Assembly (NCBI GenBank): GCA_029747015.1
Contig: JAKOGI010000367.1
Location: 124,001 to 188,000 of the forward strand
DNA: 64,000 nt
Direction: 5' to 3'
Origin: Carnegiea gigantea
Lineage: Eukaryota > Streptophyta > Magnoliopsida > Caryophyllales > Cactaceae
Positions 52,676 to 63,779 of this stretch are shown piece after piece; the stretch's first letter is position 1, and every line of letters begins with the position of its first letter. The notes beneath the pieces were generated by a model that was not told the origin of the DNA, ran no database searches, and worked only from the letters and a program-made list of their open reading frames with translations. Made by a program: the position numbers and the translations under genes.

Positions 52676-53707
52676 TGATGAAGAATAAGCAAGAGAAGAT
52701 GAACTGAAAACAAACAAACAAACAAGCCTAGACAGCTTGGCTTGAAATTAGCTTAACAAAGTAACAAACTAAAGAGAACCAAGATAAGCTGAACCAGATT
52801 TCGATACAGTCACACCACCAAACTAGGCTCAGGGCCCTTGGGGGTTAATCTGGATACAGTTACACCACCAGATTAAACCCCAAGACTCCTAGAACACCAC
52901 CTATAATGGCCAAACGACATGATAGCTAGAGAGATTTAAGGGGAAACGAGCTATGCTCGACTTTAACATTCAACAACTAAGTTTACACAAGTAAAATGAA
53001 GCCTTTATACTCAGCCTTACGCCCTCTCTCAACGTCTAAGTCAACTAACAAAAGCAAACTAGAAACAGCAAACAGACTTAAAATCAAACAACCCAGAAAT
53101 AGCAGCATAATCTGATTCTTGACTCCTATTTGCTTTGTTAATCTCCATGACTGAGGTTTCAAAGCCTTGTTTGATCAAAGGACTTGTAATGATGGATTTG
53201 GGGAACAAAAATCAGCTACTAATGACATGATTAAGCCCGGGAGACAGCAAGTACAGCAGCCTGTTACCCCTTGGATCAAAGGGTATTTCATAGCTGTTTG
53301 TGCTGGTTAATACGAGATGCTAGTTGATTTGAATGAGCTATTTTAAGCCCTTGCTTGATAATATTTTTGACGCCTTTTCAAGCTCTTAAAGGTGTTATCT
53401 CCTTACCGCAAGTAGGGGTCAAAGTTGACTCCCTCAAATGGGCCTGCTGCTGTGCAAAAAACTGGGCAGTGTTGATTATTTTGGTTGGGTTTGCTGAGTG
53501 AACCACAGCTAAAGGTGGGCAACTTATATAATTTGTTAGCTAAAATTTAAGCCAGTGAAAGATCAAAGTTGCTACCCAAAAGGCCTGCTACTTACTGAAT
53601 CAAATAGCAGAGTTTGGACTGATTGAATAAACTGGGCAGAATGCCTTGACTTGGATCTTGTTGCAAAACTTTGAGGACTATTGCTTGGACTTCCTGGCTT
53701 GACCTAG
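52676..53707 (-). repeat. LTR (5' in element orientation) of the middle gypsy
   Basis: About 1031 bp. Starts TGATGAAGAATAAGC. Carries about 40 bp more than the left LTR around 53543-53600 (GCCAGTGAAAGATCAAAG...CTGCTACTTACTG), an indel between the two copies. Divergence by eye is comparable to or greater than that of the copia LTRs. Confidence 0.88.
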
Positions 53708-54093
53708 CTTTAGTGGAGAAATCTCCATTGCCTTCTTATCCCTAATCTCACAGTCAAACTCTTACAAAATCAAGATCCATCTCACAAGTCTAGGCTTAGC
53801 ATCCTTCTTAGAAAGAAGATGCTTAACAGCAGAGTAGTCAGTGTCAGCAATCACCTGAGATCCAATCAGATAAGGTCTAAATTTCTTAAAATCAAATGTC
53901 ACAGCTAAGAATTCTTTCGCAGTAACAGTATAGCTCAGTTGGGCATCATTCAAAGTGTGACTAGCATAGTAAATAATAAGGGGCTTCTTATCAACACGCT
54001 ATCCTAGAACAACCTCGATTGTATAATCAGATGCATTACACATCAACTCAAATGGTTCACCCCAGATGGGAGGATAAAGAACAAGGTCAGAGC
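53708..54093 (-). pseudogene. RNase H N-terminal part of the outer Athila-like element
   Basis: Piece 53953-53762: AQLSYTVTAKEFLAVTFDFK (Glu), KFRPYLIGSQVIADTDYSAV (T-D-Y where T-D-H is usual), [15 protein letters not shown], then a stop and EFDCEIRDKK up to the insertion point. The first-Asp motif (CNASDYTIEVVLG-type) lies at 53990-54040. The rest of the domain resumes at 36551. Confidence 0.85.
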
Positions 54094-55420
54094 TTAAGGC
54101 TTCCTTAGCCTTAGTAAATGCCACCAGATACTTCTCAGAGAGTGAAATGGCACATCCTTAGCTAGTAGGTTAGTCAAGGGCTTCACTATCGTACTAAAGT
54201 CCTTAATGAAATGATAATAGAAGCCAACATATCCAAGAAAAGACCTCATCTCTTTCACACACGTGGGAGGGGAAAGATTAACAATTAGATCAATCTTAGC
54301 TTTATCTACCTCAATCGCATCCCTAGAAATAATGTGGCCCAAGACTATCTGCTTTTCAACCATGAAGTGACATTTCACCCAGTTCAAGGTCAGATTTTTC
54401 CCCCTACACCTTTCCAAACTTTTCTCAAATTAAATAGACAATCATCAAAGGAAGATCAAAACGCAGAAAAGTCATCCATGAAAATTTCCATTCATTGTTC
54501 AACTAGATCTGAGATAATAGAAATCATGCACCTCTAAAAGATAGCAAGGGCATTGCAAAGTCCAAATGACATTCGTCTAAAAGCATAAGTCCCAAATGGA
54601 TAGGTAAAAGTAATCTTCTCCTGATCCTCAAAAGCAATAGAGATATGGCTATAGCCAGAATATCCCTCTAAAAAGAAATAGAAGGAATGTCGAGCCAACC
54701 TCTCTAGCATTTGGTCATGGAAGGGAAGGGGAAAAATGGTCTCTTTTAGTGCTAACATTCAATTTCTTATAATCTATATGAACACGCCACCCAGAATGAA
54801 CTCGAGTAGGGACTAAATCGTTCTTGTCATTCCTAATCATGGTAATACAGGTCTTCTTAGAAATGAACTGAACTGGACACTCACTATCACAAACAGGATA
54901 GATAATTCCATGGTCTAATCATTTCAATAGTTCCTTGCTAAGAAACTCCTACACAGTTGGATTCAGATGCCTTTGGCGGTCTTGGTAGGGCTCAGCATGG
55001 TCCTCGAAATGAATTCTATGTTTCACAACAAAAGGATTAATACCCTTAATAACCCCTAAAGTCCACCCTATAGCTTCCTTTTTCTCTCTAAGTAAGGCAA
55101 TCAGTTGGTCCTCTTGGCCCCGGTCTAAGTCAGAAGTAATAATGATAGGTAAGGATTCATCGGGTCATAGTAATGCATACTTAAGAGAGTCAGGAAGAGG
55201 TTTCAACTCAAGAGCAGCAGGGGAAACAGATTTAGGAGTAGATTCAAAAACAGTAGTGAGCACATAGTCAGCAGCAGAGCACAAGTCGTTAAATTCAAAC
55301 ACATCATATTTAGGCTCATTATCCACAAGAAACGACTCATACTTAGCAGCAAGCATATCATCAAAATCATCACCGAATACAGAATCTTCTACCTAGTTAA
55401 GAGTAGAGAACTCCATATCA
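54094..55420 (-). pseudogene. Reverse transcriptase of the outer Athila-like element
   Basis: From the right: LELKPLPDSLKYALL (linker, 55200), entry motifs with CDSEW-type text near 54890, HIDYKKLN, then open piece 54758-54534 (FHDQMLERLARHSFYFFLEG, GTYAFRRMSFGLCNALAIF), EIFMDDFSAF (catalytic Asp pair intact) near 54465-54490, and 54417-54094 (NWVKCHFMVEKQIVLGHIIS, EMRSFLGYVGFYYHFIKDFS). Confidence 0.88.
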
Positions 55421-55946
55421 TCAAAACCAGAAGGCTACCTTTACATATTACAGATGTTCAATTCTAAGATCATATTGCCAAAAGACAGTCTCATCATACC
55501 ATTCCTACAATTAATGGGCATTGGTAGTGGCTAAGAAAGGACGCCCTAGAATCATAGGGATTTGACTAGCCAAACTGAACACCTTCTCAATTTCAATCAT
55601 TATAAAGTCTACAGGGTAAATAAATTTACCCAATCCAGTCAACACATCCTCAAATATACCCCTAGGCAACCTAATCAATCTATCAGCCAATTAAATGATC
55701 ACTTTGATAAGCTTCAACTCACCTAACCTAGCCGCTCATACTCAGTGAAGGGTATCAAGTTGACATTAGCCCCTAAATCAAGTAAAGCTCTATGAATAAG
55801 CTAATCCCCTATAACTATAGAAATATTAGAGCAACCAGAGTCCTAATACTTCACTGGGATCTAGTGACAAAGAATAGAACTAGCGCCAGAGGATGAAAAA
55901 GCCTTTTTAGGGACACTAGTGGCTCCCTTGGTCCTACACAAATCCT
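55421..55946 (-). pseudogene. Protease of the outer Athila-like element
   Basis: The minus strand reads DLGANVNLIPFTEY (active-site type of Athila/Tat proteases) near 55735-55785, then YPVDFIMIEIEK and PMILGRPFLATT near 55530-55570. Interrupted by many stops, but motif order and spacing fit. Confidence 0.8.
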
Positions 55947-56990
55947 TTAAAATCTAGTATATGGATGCATTTGCTGAATAGCATCGAGTAAAGAAATGTT
56001 GATTTTGACTTGAGAGAAGGTCTCTCTCATCTTCTCAAAATTTGCTTGATCTTTCTTTTTAAACCTATGGGGAAAAGCAGATAAAGGCATGTGAACTTTC
56101 TCAACAGAAAAAGGAGAAGAAGAATCCTTAGGAGGTAAAGGATCAACTGAATTGGAAGACGCTTTCTCCGTAGGCTTCTCCTTCTTAGAAGGTGACTCAT
56201 GAGGTAGAGGGGCAGCAGAATCATTGGGGATACCATCAGTAGTATCCCTTGGCTTACTAGATGCACTAGTTTTTGGAGAAGGAGGAGGAGGAGGAGGAGA
56301 AGAAGAAGAAGAAGAAGAAGAAGAAGAAAAGGAAGAAGAAGAAGAGTTTTGAATGAATTGGTGAAGATACATGCAGGGTTCAGTAGGATTTCTCACTTGG
56401 TTATCAATCTCCTGACTAGATTGAAGATATATAACTGTATTCACTTTCCTCATAGGCTCACTAGGGTTAACACTAGAAGAAGAGGAGGTGTGACCCTAAC
56501 AGTTCACCTCAGGTTGACTTGAAAAAGTACCTAACTCCCTAGAAGATTATGCTAATTGGAAAAACTGCTCGATCATCATTCTCATCATTCTTTCAATATT
56601 AGCATTAATCATTCTCTCCATATTGCTATTAATTCTCCTTTCAATTTTAGCAATGTCAGTATAACCAGAAGGAGGTTGAACTTTAGCTACAGGAGGTAGA
56701 GGTCGAGGTACATTTGGCACACCTGGAAAAGTCCATCTCTGAAAGGAATTGGAGGGATGGGAGATGGGGTGGGAGTTAGGAACCAGAACATTTGGTCCAT
56801 TACTCCAAGAAAAATTAGGGTAATTTCTCCACTTCGGATTATAATAAGAGGAAAAGGGGTCGTTCTTGGGTCTCTGAAAGGCCATACTCACTTGCTCTTG
56901 TGCAGTTACTAACTGGTGTGTAGAATAAGGACAAGCCCTTAAAGAATGATCTAAAGCCTAATAGTGAGAACATGACACTGTAGAAGTCTG
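55947..56990 (-). pseudogene. C-terminal gag of the outer Athila-like element, with Ser and Pro runs
   Basis: Piece 56891-56547 has FQRPKNDPFSSYYNPKWRNY and PNFSWSN (post-knuckle motif of Athila gag), then KIERRINSNMERMINANIER heptads. Piece 56453-55947 has a homopolymer region of about 16 Ser followed by 6 Pro (codons from a GAA/GGA-rich run at 56280-56345 on the plus strand), a Lys/Pro/Ser spacer and FEKMRETFSQVKINISLLDA, the motif just before protease. A degraded knuckle (SCSHY...HSLRACP) is at about 56925-56985. Confidence 0.85.
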
Positions 56991-57003
56991 AGATAAGGGT
57001 CAT

Positions 57004-57846
57004 TTAGGGAGATAACCCCTTCAACATGTTTTCCAAAATAGAAATCCTAGACTCTAAGTGACTTACATCAGAGACAGAATGCAATCCACCCCTTGAAAAC
57101 CTAGAACATACACTGTCATCGTGATTGGTTTCCCAGTGTACAGTTTTCTCAACTAAGTCTTCTGAAAATTCCCAACCAGTAGTGGCGCTCTTAGAAAGAA
57201 ACCTACCCTGACACATGGACTCTGCCATGGTTCCAGTTTGTTGGTCAAGTCTTTCATATACAATTTGATAGAAATGTGCTTTGTCTGGACTATAATGGGG
57301 ACACTGGGGCAATAAATTTTTTAACCCATCAAAATATTTCCAAAATAATTTCCTATCTAATTGTACAAATTGATTAATCTCATTCCTTAGCTTAACAGTC
57401 TTGGCATTAGGGAAATATTTTCTTAAGAACAATCTCACAAAATCATTCCAGAAAGTAACAGAATTAGCAGCTCAGCTATACATCTAACGTTTAGTAGAAT
57501 CTTTCAAAACAAAAGGAATCAATTTTATTCACATAACATCAATAGGGATATTAGGGAATTGCATCATAGAACATGCTTCTTCGAATTTTCTTAAAAATAA
57601 ATGAGCATCTTGGGGAGCATTTGAGTATAGTGAGGTCTCAATTCGAAAGTCACATTTGGACCGAGGTTCGGTGCAGTGAAACAAGATGGCAAAGCAGTCC
57701 TAGCAGGATAGAAAATATCATTCAACAATCTTTCTTATGTCAATTCTTCTAATTCAGCGCCCGGGTTCAGGTTCAGGTTCTAAGTAACGATCGAATTCAC
57801 TCCTAACAAGTGTACTATTTTCAGGGTTTATAGCCCAACTAGTCAT
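57004..57846 (-). pseudogene. N-terminal gag of the outer Athila-like element
   Basis: The ATG at 57846 (MTSWAINPENSTLVRSEFDR) is in frame with the long open piece 57438-57004, across several stops. Motifs: KFEEACSMMQFPNIPIDVM, FLRKYFPNAKTVKLRNEINQ, FDGLKNLLPQCPHYSPD, ERLDQQTGTMAESMCQG. This is the Athila/Tat gag core. Confidence 0.88.
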
Positions 57847-58649
57847 GTAAATCCCACACCCTCACAAAAGGATATATTTTTTTTGGATTTTTGATTTTTC
57901 TTTTTTTTAATTCTTTTTAAACTCAAAAAAAAAAATCAAAAAGTGAATCGAACCTGAAAGCAATATAAAAAAAGAAAGTAATCAAATCTTTAAAAAAAAC
58001 ACAAACATAAATAAATTAGAAGAAAATACAAAATAAACTAAAACTAAACTACTCAATTCTAAAAATAAAATTAAAATAGAAAATAAAACCCCTACAATTA
58101 GAACTCTATACGCAGTAAATTCAACACAATCACAAGGGACATGAATATATTTTTTTTTCAAATTTTTTCTGTCCCCGAACTGTACAGAATATTGCAAACA
58201 AATTATTAGTTCCAAAATTCACAGAAAATTTCAAACAGCCCTACAAATTCCAAAAAAATTCACACAAGCCCTAAAATGTATGCGAAATCCATGAAAAATA
58301 TCAGCACAGCAAAAATCACACCATAAATGTGCCAAAAAATTCAAACAGAATGAGAAACTGTTAAAAATCCTGCACTGTGTTGCTTTTTTTAATCAGTTCT
58401 GCCTTGTTTCTTTTTATCGCACATAAACCAAATTGATTAGTACTTTTTTTAGCAGTAAATAACCTCTTAAAATCAAAATGAAACTAATCCAAACAAAAAT
58501 CAAAATGCTAACTTAATTCCAAAAAAAATCAAAAATAATCTAAACTAAATTACTTAAGCTAAATAAAATGACTCAATCAAAACCAAAAATCACAATTATA
58601 AAACTAAAATGAAAATGACTCAAACGAATCGATGCAACGAAATTTGACA
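57847..58649 (-). other. 5' leader of the outer Athila-like element
   Basis: Between primer site and gag start. Extremely A/T-rich, with homopolymer runs near 57880-57990 and 58140-58160. No gene. Confidence 0.7.
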
Positions 58650-58677
58650 AACCATCCCAGCAACAACGGCAAAAACT
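58650..58677 (-). other. Degenerate primer binding site region (tRNA-Asp type?)
   Basis: Minus strand after the LTR: TTTTTGCCGTTGTTGCTGGG. Athila/Tat elements usually have TGGCGCCGTTGCCGGGGA, complementary to tRNA-Asp. Here the similarity is partial, so the tRNA is a guess. Confidence 0.55.
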
Positions 58678-60232
58678 TGTTGTAATGTCCACAACAATAC
58701 GGTTTATTATCGTAGCGTTTGCGGATGTCGTCCTCAGGGATGAATTATGAAACTGGGTTACAAATAACCTGAGCCAGCTTGTTTTAACTAAATAAACAAA
58801 AGTGAATTATTAGCTTAAAACTAATGACATGGAAACATTAAACCCGAAATATTACAACTGACCATGAAGAGAAGTATCAATTAACTTGAAAATATTATCA
58901 CAAAATCTAAAATTCAACGCCTTTATATTCTAATTAATGGAACAAACAAAAACCAGAGAGCAAGAAGAGATGCCCAAATTGAAGTAAAGGCATCAGTGCA
59001 CGTAGCGAGAACAACGAATGATGTTCGTCTCAAAACGAAGCAACTTCAACTCCACACCCCACAAGTCTCTTATAAGTTAAATAAAAGCTTGTGAACACTG
59101 CAAATTAAGAGGCTAGATGACTTAATCTGCCAAAAAAAAAAAAAATCAATATATGAAGAGAAGGATCACTCCAACCCCCTCTCTACCCTCCCCTTGCTCT
59201 GATTATATCCGGAAAAAAACTACCCACATCTCTTCATTGCTCCATTAATGCCAAACTTAACACCTTGAAACTGCCAAGAGATGAACAGGAGCCTTTGAAT
59301 CCCTATTGCGCAGCCAGTTAAAGAGAGAGAGAGGAAATAATTGTTTATTGATGATGATTGATTTAAGCAAGGAGTAACGGCTACAAAATGGTGATGATGA
59401 TACAATTAATGGTTAAGAGAGAGAGAGTAGTGGATGAATTTATAATGGTGATGATGATCGATTAAATGATGAAGTGAGAGAGAAAATAAAATAGCCAGGG
59501 AGCTGGGAAAAGAAGAAAAAGCGGCCGCATAAATTCCCCTGTGACTTTCGAGCTGTTTGGTACCTGTTGAGGAAGAAGAAAGGCAGAGTCAAGCCTCGTG
59601 AGGTTCACATGGGAGTAAATGAGGGTAGAGGTAGTTGGGCTTAATTCTGGGTAACAATAATTCGGCCCGGCTAGACCGACCCACTTGAGAGAGATGAAAG
59701 GAGAACAGAAGGAAAGATGAGGGGGCAGAAAATCAGGCTCACGTGAGAGAGAAATTGCAAATTAGACCAAGGCTTCTGAAAAGAATAGGCTTGTAGTCTA
59801 AGAGAGAGCTGAGGAAGAGAGAGATGTACGCTAAGGAAGGGAGGGGGCACATGTGGGTTGGCACAAAGAGGAAGAGAAAGAAAGGAAAAGAAGAGAGAGA
59901 GAACTAGTCTAAGGCAGGGGAACTGCTCCCCAGCTAGGCAGACCCAGCCATAAGAAGAAAAAAGGGAAAGCTGGAAATAGGCTACTGGGTCTAGGTGCGA
60001 CACAAGCGTCTGCTGGGCCCCGAATCTTTCTTGCTCATTCCTAATTCCTGATCCAATGAATCTTTTCTTCCTTTTAGCAAGCCATTTTCTTGAAATTTTC
60101 CAATTCTTACAAAATATACAAATTATTTATTAAAATTCTAATTAATTAATTTATTGCGAGCAAATATTAGATAGTATTAGGGCATAAAATATAATAATTT
60201 TGGGTTGAACAGTACTATTTTCCATTTTTGCA
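58678..60232 (-). repeat. 5' LTR of the outer Athila-like element
   Basis: Runs from TGTTGTAATGTCCACAAC (next to the primer site) to CCATTTTTGCA, giving TG...CA ends and about 1555 bp. Contains CT/GA-rich tracts at 59160-59480 and 59700-59900. No second copy is present in the window to confirm the outer end. CTTAT at 60233 would be the outer target duplication. Confidence 0.65.
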
Positions 60233-60239
60233 CTTATTC

Positions 60240-60976
60240 CGGACGAAGTACATCCTTTTGTGCATAGATTGCATCTTTAAGTGGGTTGAAGTGATCCCCA
60301 CAGGACTAGCGGGACCAATGCATTAGATTCCTGAGAGAATATATTTGCCTAATATGGGATACCTTCTATGGTAATTAGTGATCAAGGGACCTATTTTGAT
60401 AATAGGTGTTAAGAAAGTACTCCATAATCCACCTCCTTGCTACTCTCCTTATCACCCGCAAATAACTGGCAAAGAGGAAGTGTGTAATATGCAAATCAAG
60501 CATATTTTAGAAAAGTCCATGCCTAAGAATAGAAAAGATTTGAGAGATAAGTTAGTAGATACTTCATAGGCCTATATGGCGGCTTTTAAAACTCCCTTAG
60601 GCATGCCCCTTTATAGGGTGGTGTATATCTGACCTTGTCACCTTCCCATTGAGCTCGAATATTAAGCTTGATGGGCAATTAAGACTTTGATTTGAGTGTC
60701 ATTGACGAGGAAAGGAGGCTTAATTTGAATGAACTAGAGGATATTATGAGGCAAGCATATGACAACACACAGTTGAGCAAGGCGAGAGAGAAAGCATGCC
60801 ATAATAAGCACATTAATAGGAGAAAGATCTCCCTCATGCAAAAGGTTCTCCTTTATAATTTAAGACTTCACATATTTCCCAAAAAACTTAGGTTTAGGTG
60901 GACCAGACCCTTCATCATTACTGTGGTATATCACAGGGGAGCTAATTCTCAAGTACCCCGACGTATGCGACATTAA
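60240..60976 (+). pseudogene. Athila/Tat-type integrase fragment, plus strand
   Basis: Fragments: DCIFKWVEVIP (first-Asp region, second position), YSPYHPQITGKEEVCNMQIK with HILEKSMPKNRKD (Glu motif region, 60378-60569), LCMPLYRVVY-like text with HLPIELEY, and 60692-60976 with LNLNELEDIMRQAYDN, RKISLMQKVLLYNLRLHIFP and FRWTRPFIITVV (C-terminal domain). Orientation is opposite to the element at its left. It is an isolated piece with no RT or LTR attached. Confidence 0.82.
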
Positions 60977-61183
60977 TAATTCTAGACCTGACTTTTTGAA
61001 CCAAATGTTTTAGTACTTTAAAGTTTAGTGATCGAATTTTTAGGTATCCTCCATATTTTCTTGACGCCCGAAACTTTTAAAATTTGAAGTTTTAATCTCA
61101 AACCTTAAAAACTTACTTTCAAAAATTTTTATATTGTTCATGTGTAAATTCTCCCATTAGACTACTTATGGCCCTCTTTCAAT
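60977..61183. other. Short AT-rich link
   Basis: No motif seen. Confidence 0.4.
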
Positions 61184-61195
61184 TGGTATTAGAGC
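61184..61195 (+). other. tRNA-Met-like primer site at the start of the pararetroviral segment
   Basis: TGGTATTAGAGC differs by one base from the initiator tRNA-Met complement TGGTATCAGAGC. In caulimovirids this site defines genome position 1 and lies a few hundred bases before the first ORF, as here. The same motif also occurs after LTRs, so the call depends on the downstream coding. Confidence 0.6.
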
Positions 61196-61589
61196 TACAT
61201 GACCAAAAATAATTAAGATAATCAAGATAATTGATGGTTAATTAAGCTAATTTACTGTATTTAAATGCTTGATTCATCACTTGCTTGCCTTACGCCTAGA
61301 TTCACACATGGTTCACTCACCAGAAAGAACCACTTTAGTAGCACTGCAATTAAATTGTATCACTAATATAGTTTTATAATTAAAAGTCAAATAAGTAAAA
61401 TTAATACGAAGTTAAGAAGGTTAAGAAGTAATTGTCTATAATCCACCTTTCTTTAATTAATGAGATTAGACATAGTAAAAAAATCTAATTTAAGTATTAA
61501 AATTGCATTTTAGCAGAAATATTCTTTCCAAAACCAAAAAAATGACAATCTATTTGCTTTGCAGGATATAAAAATCTAAAAAGAAGTAT

Positions 61590-62886
61590 GAGCAAAATCA
61601 ACTAAAAAGACATCTAAAAAGGTAGAGAAAGAAGAAGAGGATGGAGTACAAATAGTATAGTCCTGAAGAATTACAAAATATATATGATAAAGAAATACTC
61701 ATTTTATGAGACCTAGGTATATTACAAGCTTCCAGCAGGACACTACAACTAACTTTTCCTTTGGGTTTAAAGCAAGGAAAATCATAACCTTTGAAGAAAT
61801 TAAAGTAGCCAAACAGGATATATCTTAACACATCAATGGAGCTCGTGATAGAGAAGAAAGATTTGAACACTGAAAAAGTGGCATGAATAGTGTCCTAAAC
61901 GTAAATATTACATGGACTATTAGAAATTTCATAAACTATGTCGAACATAGTTTTTGTGGTACTGTGCTTGATTGGTACAATTTATTAGATGAGGAAGATA
62001 AAAATGTATTAAAAATGATTGAAATAACAGTTGCTATGTTCAAAAAATTATGCAAGGAAATCGAAGCTGAATTTATCAGAGCTAAACCTGATTCCAAAAA
62101 AATAGTTAGAGAATGACAAATAAAGATTAATAACATAAAATTATGGGATATAAAATATTTGGTGAATTATATTGCTGAATTTAGTCAAAATTATTACCAA
62201 CTTGGACATAATCAAACCAATCTTGGTATATTTTATGGGAAATTACCATATCCGATCAACTCTATAATCAACAAAATATACATCTAATGGCTTGAGAAAG
62301 TAAATGTCATTGATACGCTTAGTACAAGAATATCTTATCTAAGAAAATGGGTCAATGACCATCTTTGAATCTCCAAAAACGAAAGAAAATGAAGAAACAA
62401 TTTCTAAACTATTGGGATAATCCTCACCAATGGGGAAAGGAACCTGACAGGAGATGGAAAAAGAAATTTTATAAGAAAAGGAGCTTTAACAAGCAAAGGC
62501 GAGAGAAATATGAAACAAAATATTATAACAAACCAAGCCCTAAAAAACAAACAATTGTTTAGAAAAGTCGTTATTGTTCTATAGGGAAAAACAACTCTAA
62601 GTATTGGGTATGTGGAAAAGTAGGTCATTATACAAATGAATGCAAAAATACGAATGATAACAAGCTTATTGAAACTTTGGGTGATCTAGATTATTTTGAG
62701 TTTCATGAGGAAGAAGCACTTGATCTAGCCCTAAAAAACAACAAAGAAATTGTTGGAATTGCACTAGAAGACAAATATGAAGAAAGCAATTATGAAGAAA
62801 CTAGTCATATGATGAAAAGTAGCTTAATTAGTCTTGGTAATCTTCAAGGAGAAGAATTTATTATAGACAATGAAGATCTCAAATGA
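61590..62886 (+). pseudogene. Caulimovirid coat-protein-like region with zinc knuckle
   Basis: The earliest ATG-led frame is near 61588. The piece 61883-62116 has NFINYVEHSFCGTVLDWYNL; then LVNYIAEFSQNYYQLG and TLSTRISYLRKWVND-type text, a very Lys/Arg-rich stretch (62440-62560, WKKKFYKKRSFNKQ) and VCGKVGHYTNECKN (about 62610-62650). The knuckle keeps CxxxxHxxxxC-type residues but its first Cys is Tyr. An acidic tail (62677-62886) with EEESNYEE-type runs follows. This is the order of caulimovirid coat proteins: basic region, CCHC, acidic end. Two frames are used, so at least one frameshift is present. Confidence 0.72.
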
Positions 62887-62919
62887 GATTGGGTCCTTCC
62901 TATAATTTAGAAAGACATG

Positions 62920-63480
62920 ATCAATAAAAAATTCATCTTTTAATTAAAGAGTAAGTATGTACGTGAAATGAAGGAAGGAGCTTTAGAGATAAAAGACCGT
63001 GAGTATGATGTGGCAGAAGTTAATGTCATTAATTGGGAAAGCATCCTCAAGCATAAGAAAAATGTAAAGTATAGATATATCCATGTTCGAAGTGTCAAAG
63101 TATAAATTACTCCTTTATAGTATTATGGCAAAGATATTGATATTTATGTTTTGCTCTGTGATATCAGGCATACCAAATTTACTAATCAAATTATCGCATG
63201 GATTAAGACCAACTTATGTAACAGATCTGTAGGGTTTAATTGCCAACCTGGATATTATGTAAGCCTGAAAGATGAATTTACAAAAAGCTTTCTATCCCCT
63301 AAGATAAAAAGAGTTGGCATGGACATGAAAAGAGAGGGATGACCACTAAGGATATTTTGAAAAATAATCTACACATTAGATAACACTATGGATACAAAGA
63401 CTAAGGTAACAATGATAGAGACAGAAAAATTTTGAATGTCTTACTCCAATGCAAAAAAATCAAAGGATACAATGCAATTT
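62920..63480 (+). pseudogene. Caulimovirid movement-protein-like region
   Basis: Reads VINWESILKHKKNVKYRYIH, then after two stops the open piece 63151-63342 with LLCDIRHTKFTNQIIAWIKT, NRSVGFNCQPGYYVSLKDE and LSPKIKRVGMDMK. This matches the 30K-type cell-to-cell movement protein core of caulimovirids, including the conserved 'FNCxPxFxVSLxD' segment. In the living virus family this protein carries the genome through plasmodesmata. Confidence 0.7.
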
Positions 63481-63775
63481 GTCGAAGATAAAAATCTGTA
63501 GTCTTAGATATCTCGCATTGCCAATCATAAAAAAACTCAATAAGAAAAATATAATAAAAATTGATGAAAATGGTAAAATTACCGTTAAACACCAATTACT
63601 AAGAAGCATGAGTACAAGATCAGAAAGAGGACAAGGGTCTTCATTAGCTGAAGAAGAGCTTAAAGAAGATGATACAATTCGCATGACCAGTGCAATGAGT
63701 AGAATGAGTTTTGAATCTACAAGACATAGTGTAGACCAAAGTACGTGTCTAGATAAAAAAAGTCATTGGCTATAA
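63449..63775 (+). pseudogene. C-terminal extension of the movement-protein region
   Basis: A 108-codon frame with ISRIANHKKT-type alternative readings. It ends in a Ser/Arg/Glu-rich stretch (RSMSTRSERGQGSSLAEEEL). A variable, low-complexity region between movement protein and protease is usual. I do not recognise a domain. Confidence 0.45.
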
Positions 63776-63779
63776 TATA

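Larger units (their letters stand above)
36552..53707 (-). mobile_element. Chromovirus-like Ty3/gypsy element with both LTRs, itself split by a copia element
   Basis: Left LTR 36552-37546, right LTR 52676-53707. Internal minus-strand order from the right: primer site, gag, protease, (copia insertion 40472-51255), rest of protease, RT, RNase H, integrase. Candidate target duplication: CTTTG before the left LTR and CTTTA after the right (4 of 5). Flanking RNase H sequence of the outer element resumes on both sides. Without the copia insert the element is about 6.4 kb. The clade within chromoviruses is uncertain; the RT wording ([37 protein letters not shown]) reminds me of CRM-group elements. 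Confidence 0.9.
34870..60232 (-). mobile_element. Athila-like Ty3/gypsy element, minus strand, host of a nested insertion
   Basis: On the minus strand: 5' LTR (58678-60232), primer site, gag, DLGA-type protease, RT, RNase H, integrase, A-rich 3' region. The RNase H is cut by the gypsy at 36552-53707. Gag and pol wording (KYFPNAKTVKLRNEI; QMLERL; FMDDFSAF; NLVADHLS) places it with the non-chromodomain Athila/Tat group. The 3' LTR is not found. The element seems to end at about 34870, so it is truncated there. Length without the insertion is about 8.2 kb. Confidence 0.85.

Noticed and set aside
58678..60232. Host gene candidates in small frames at 59220-60003
   Set aside because: GA/CT-rich LTR sequence; no splice structure or domain.
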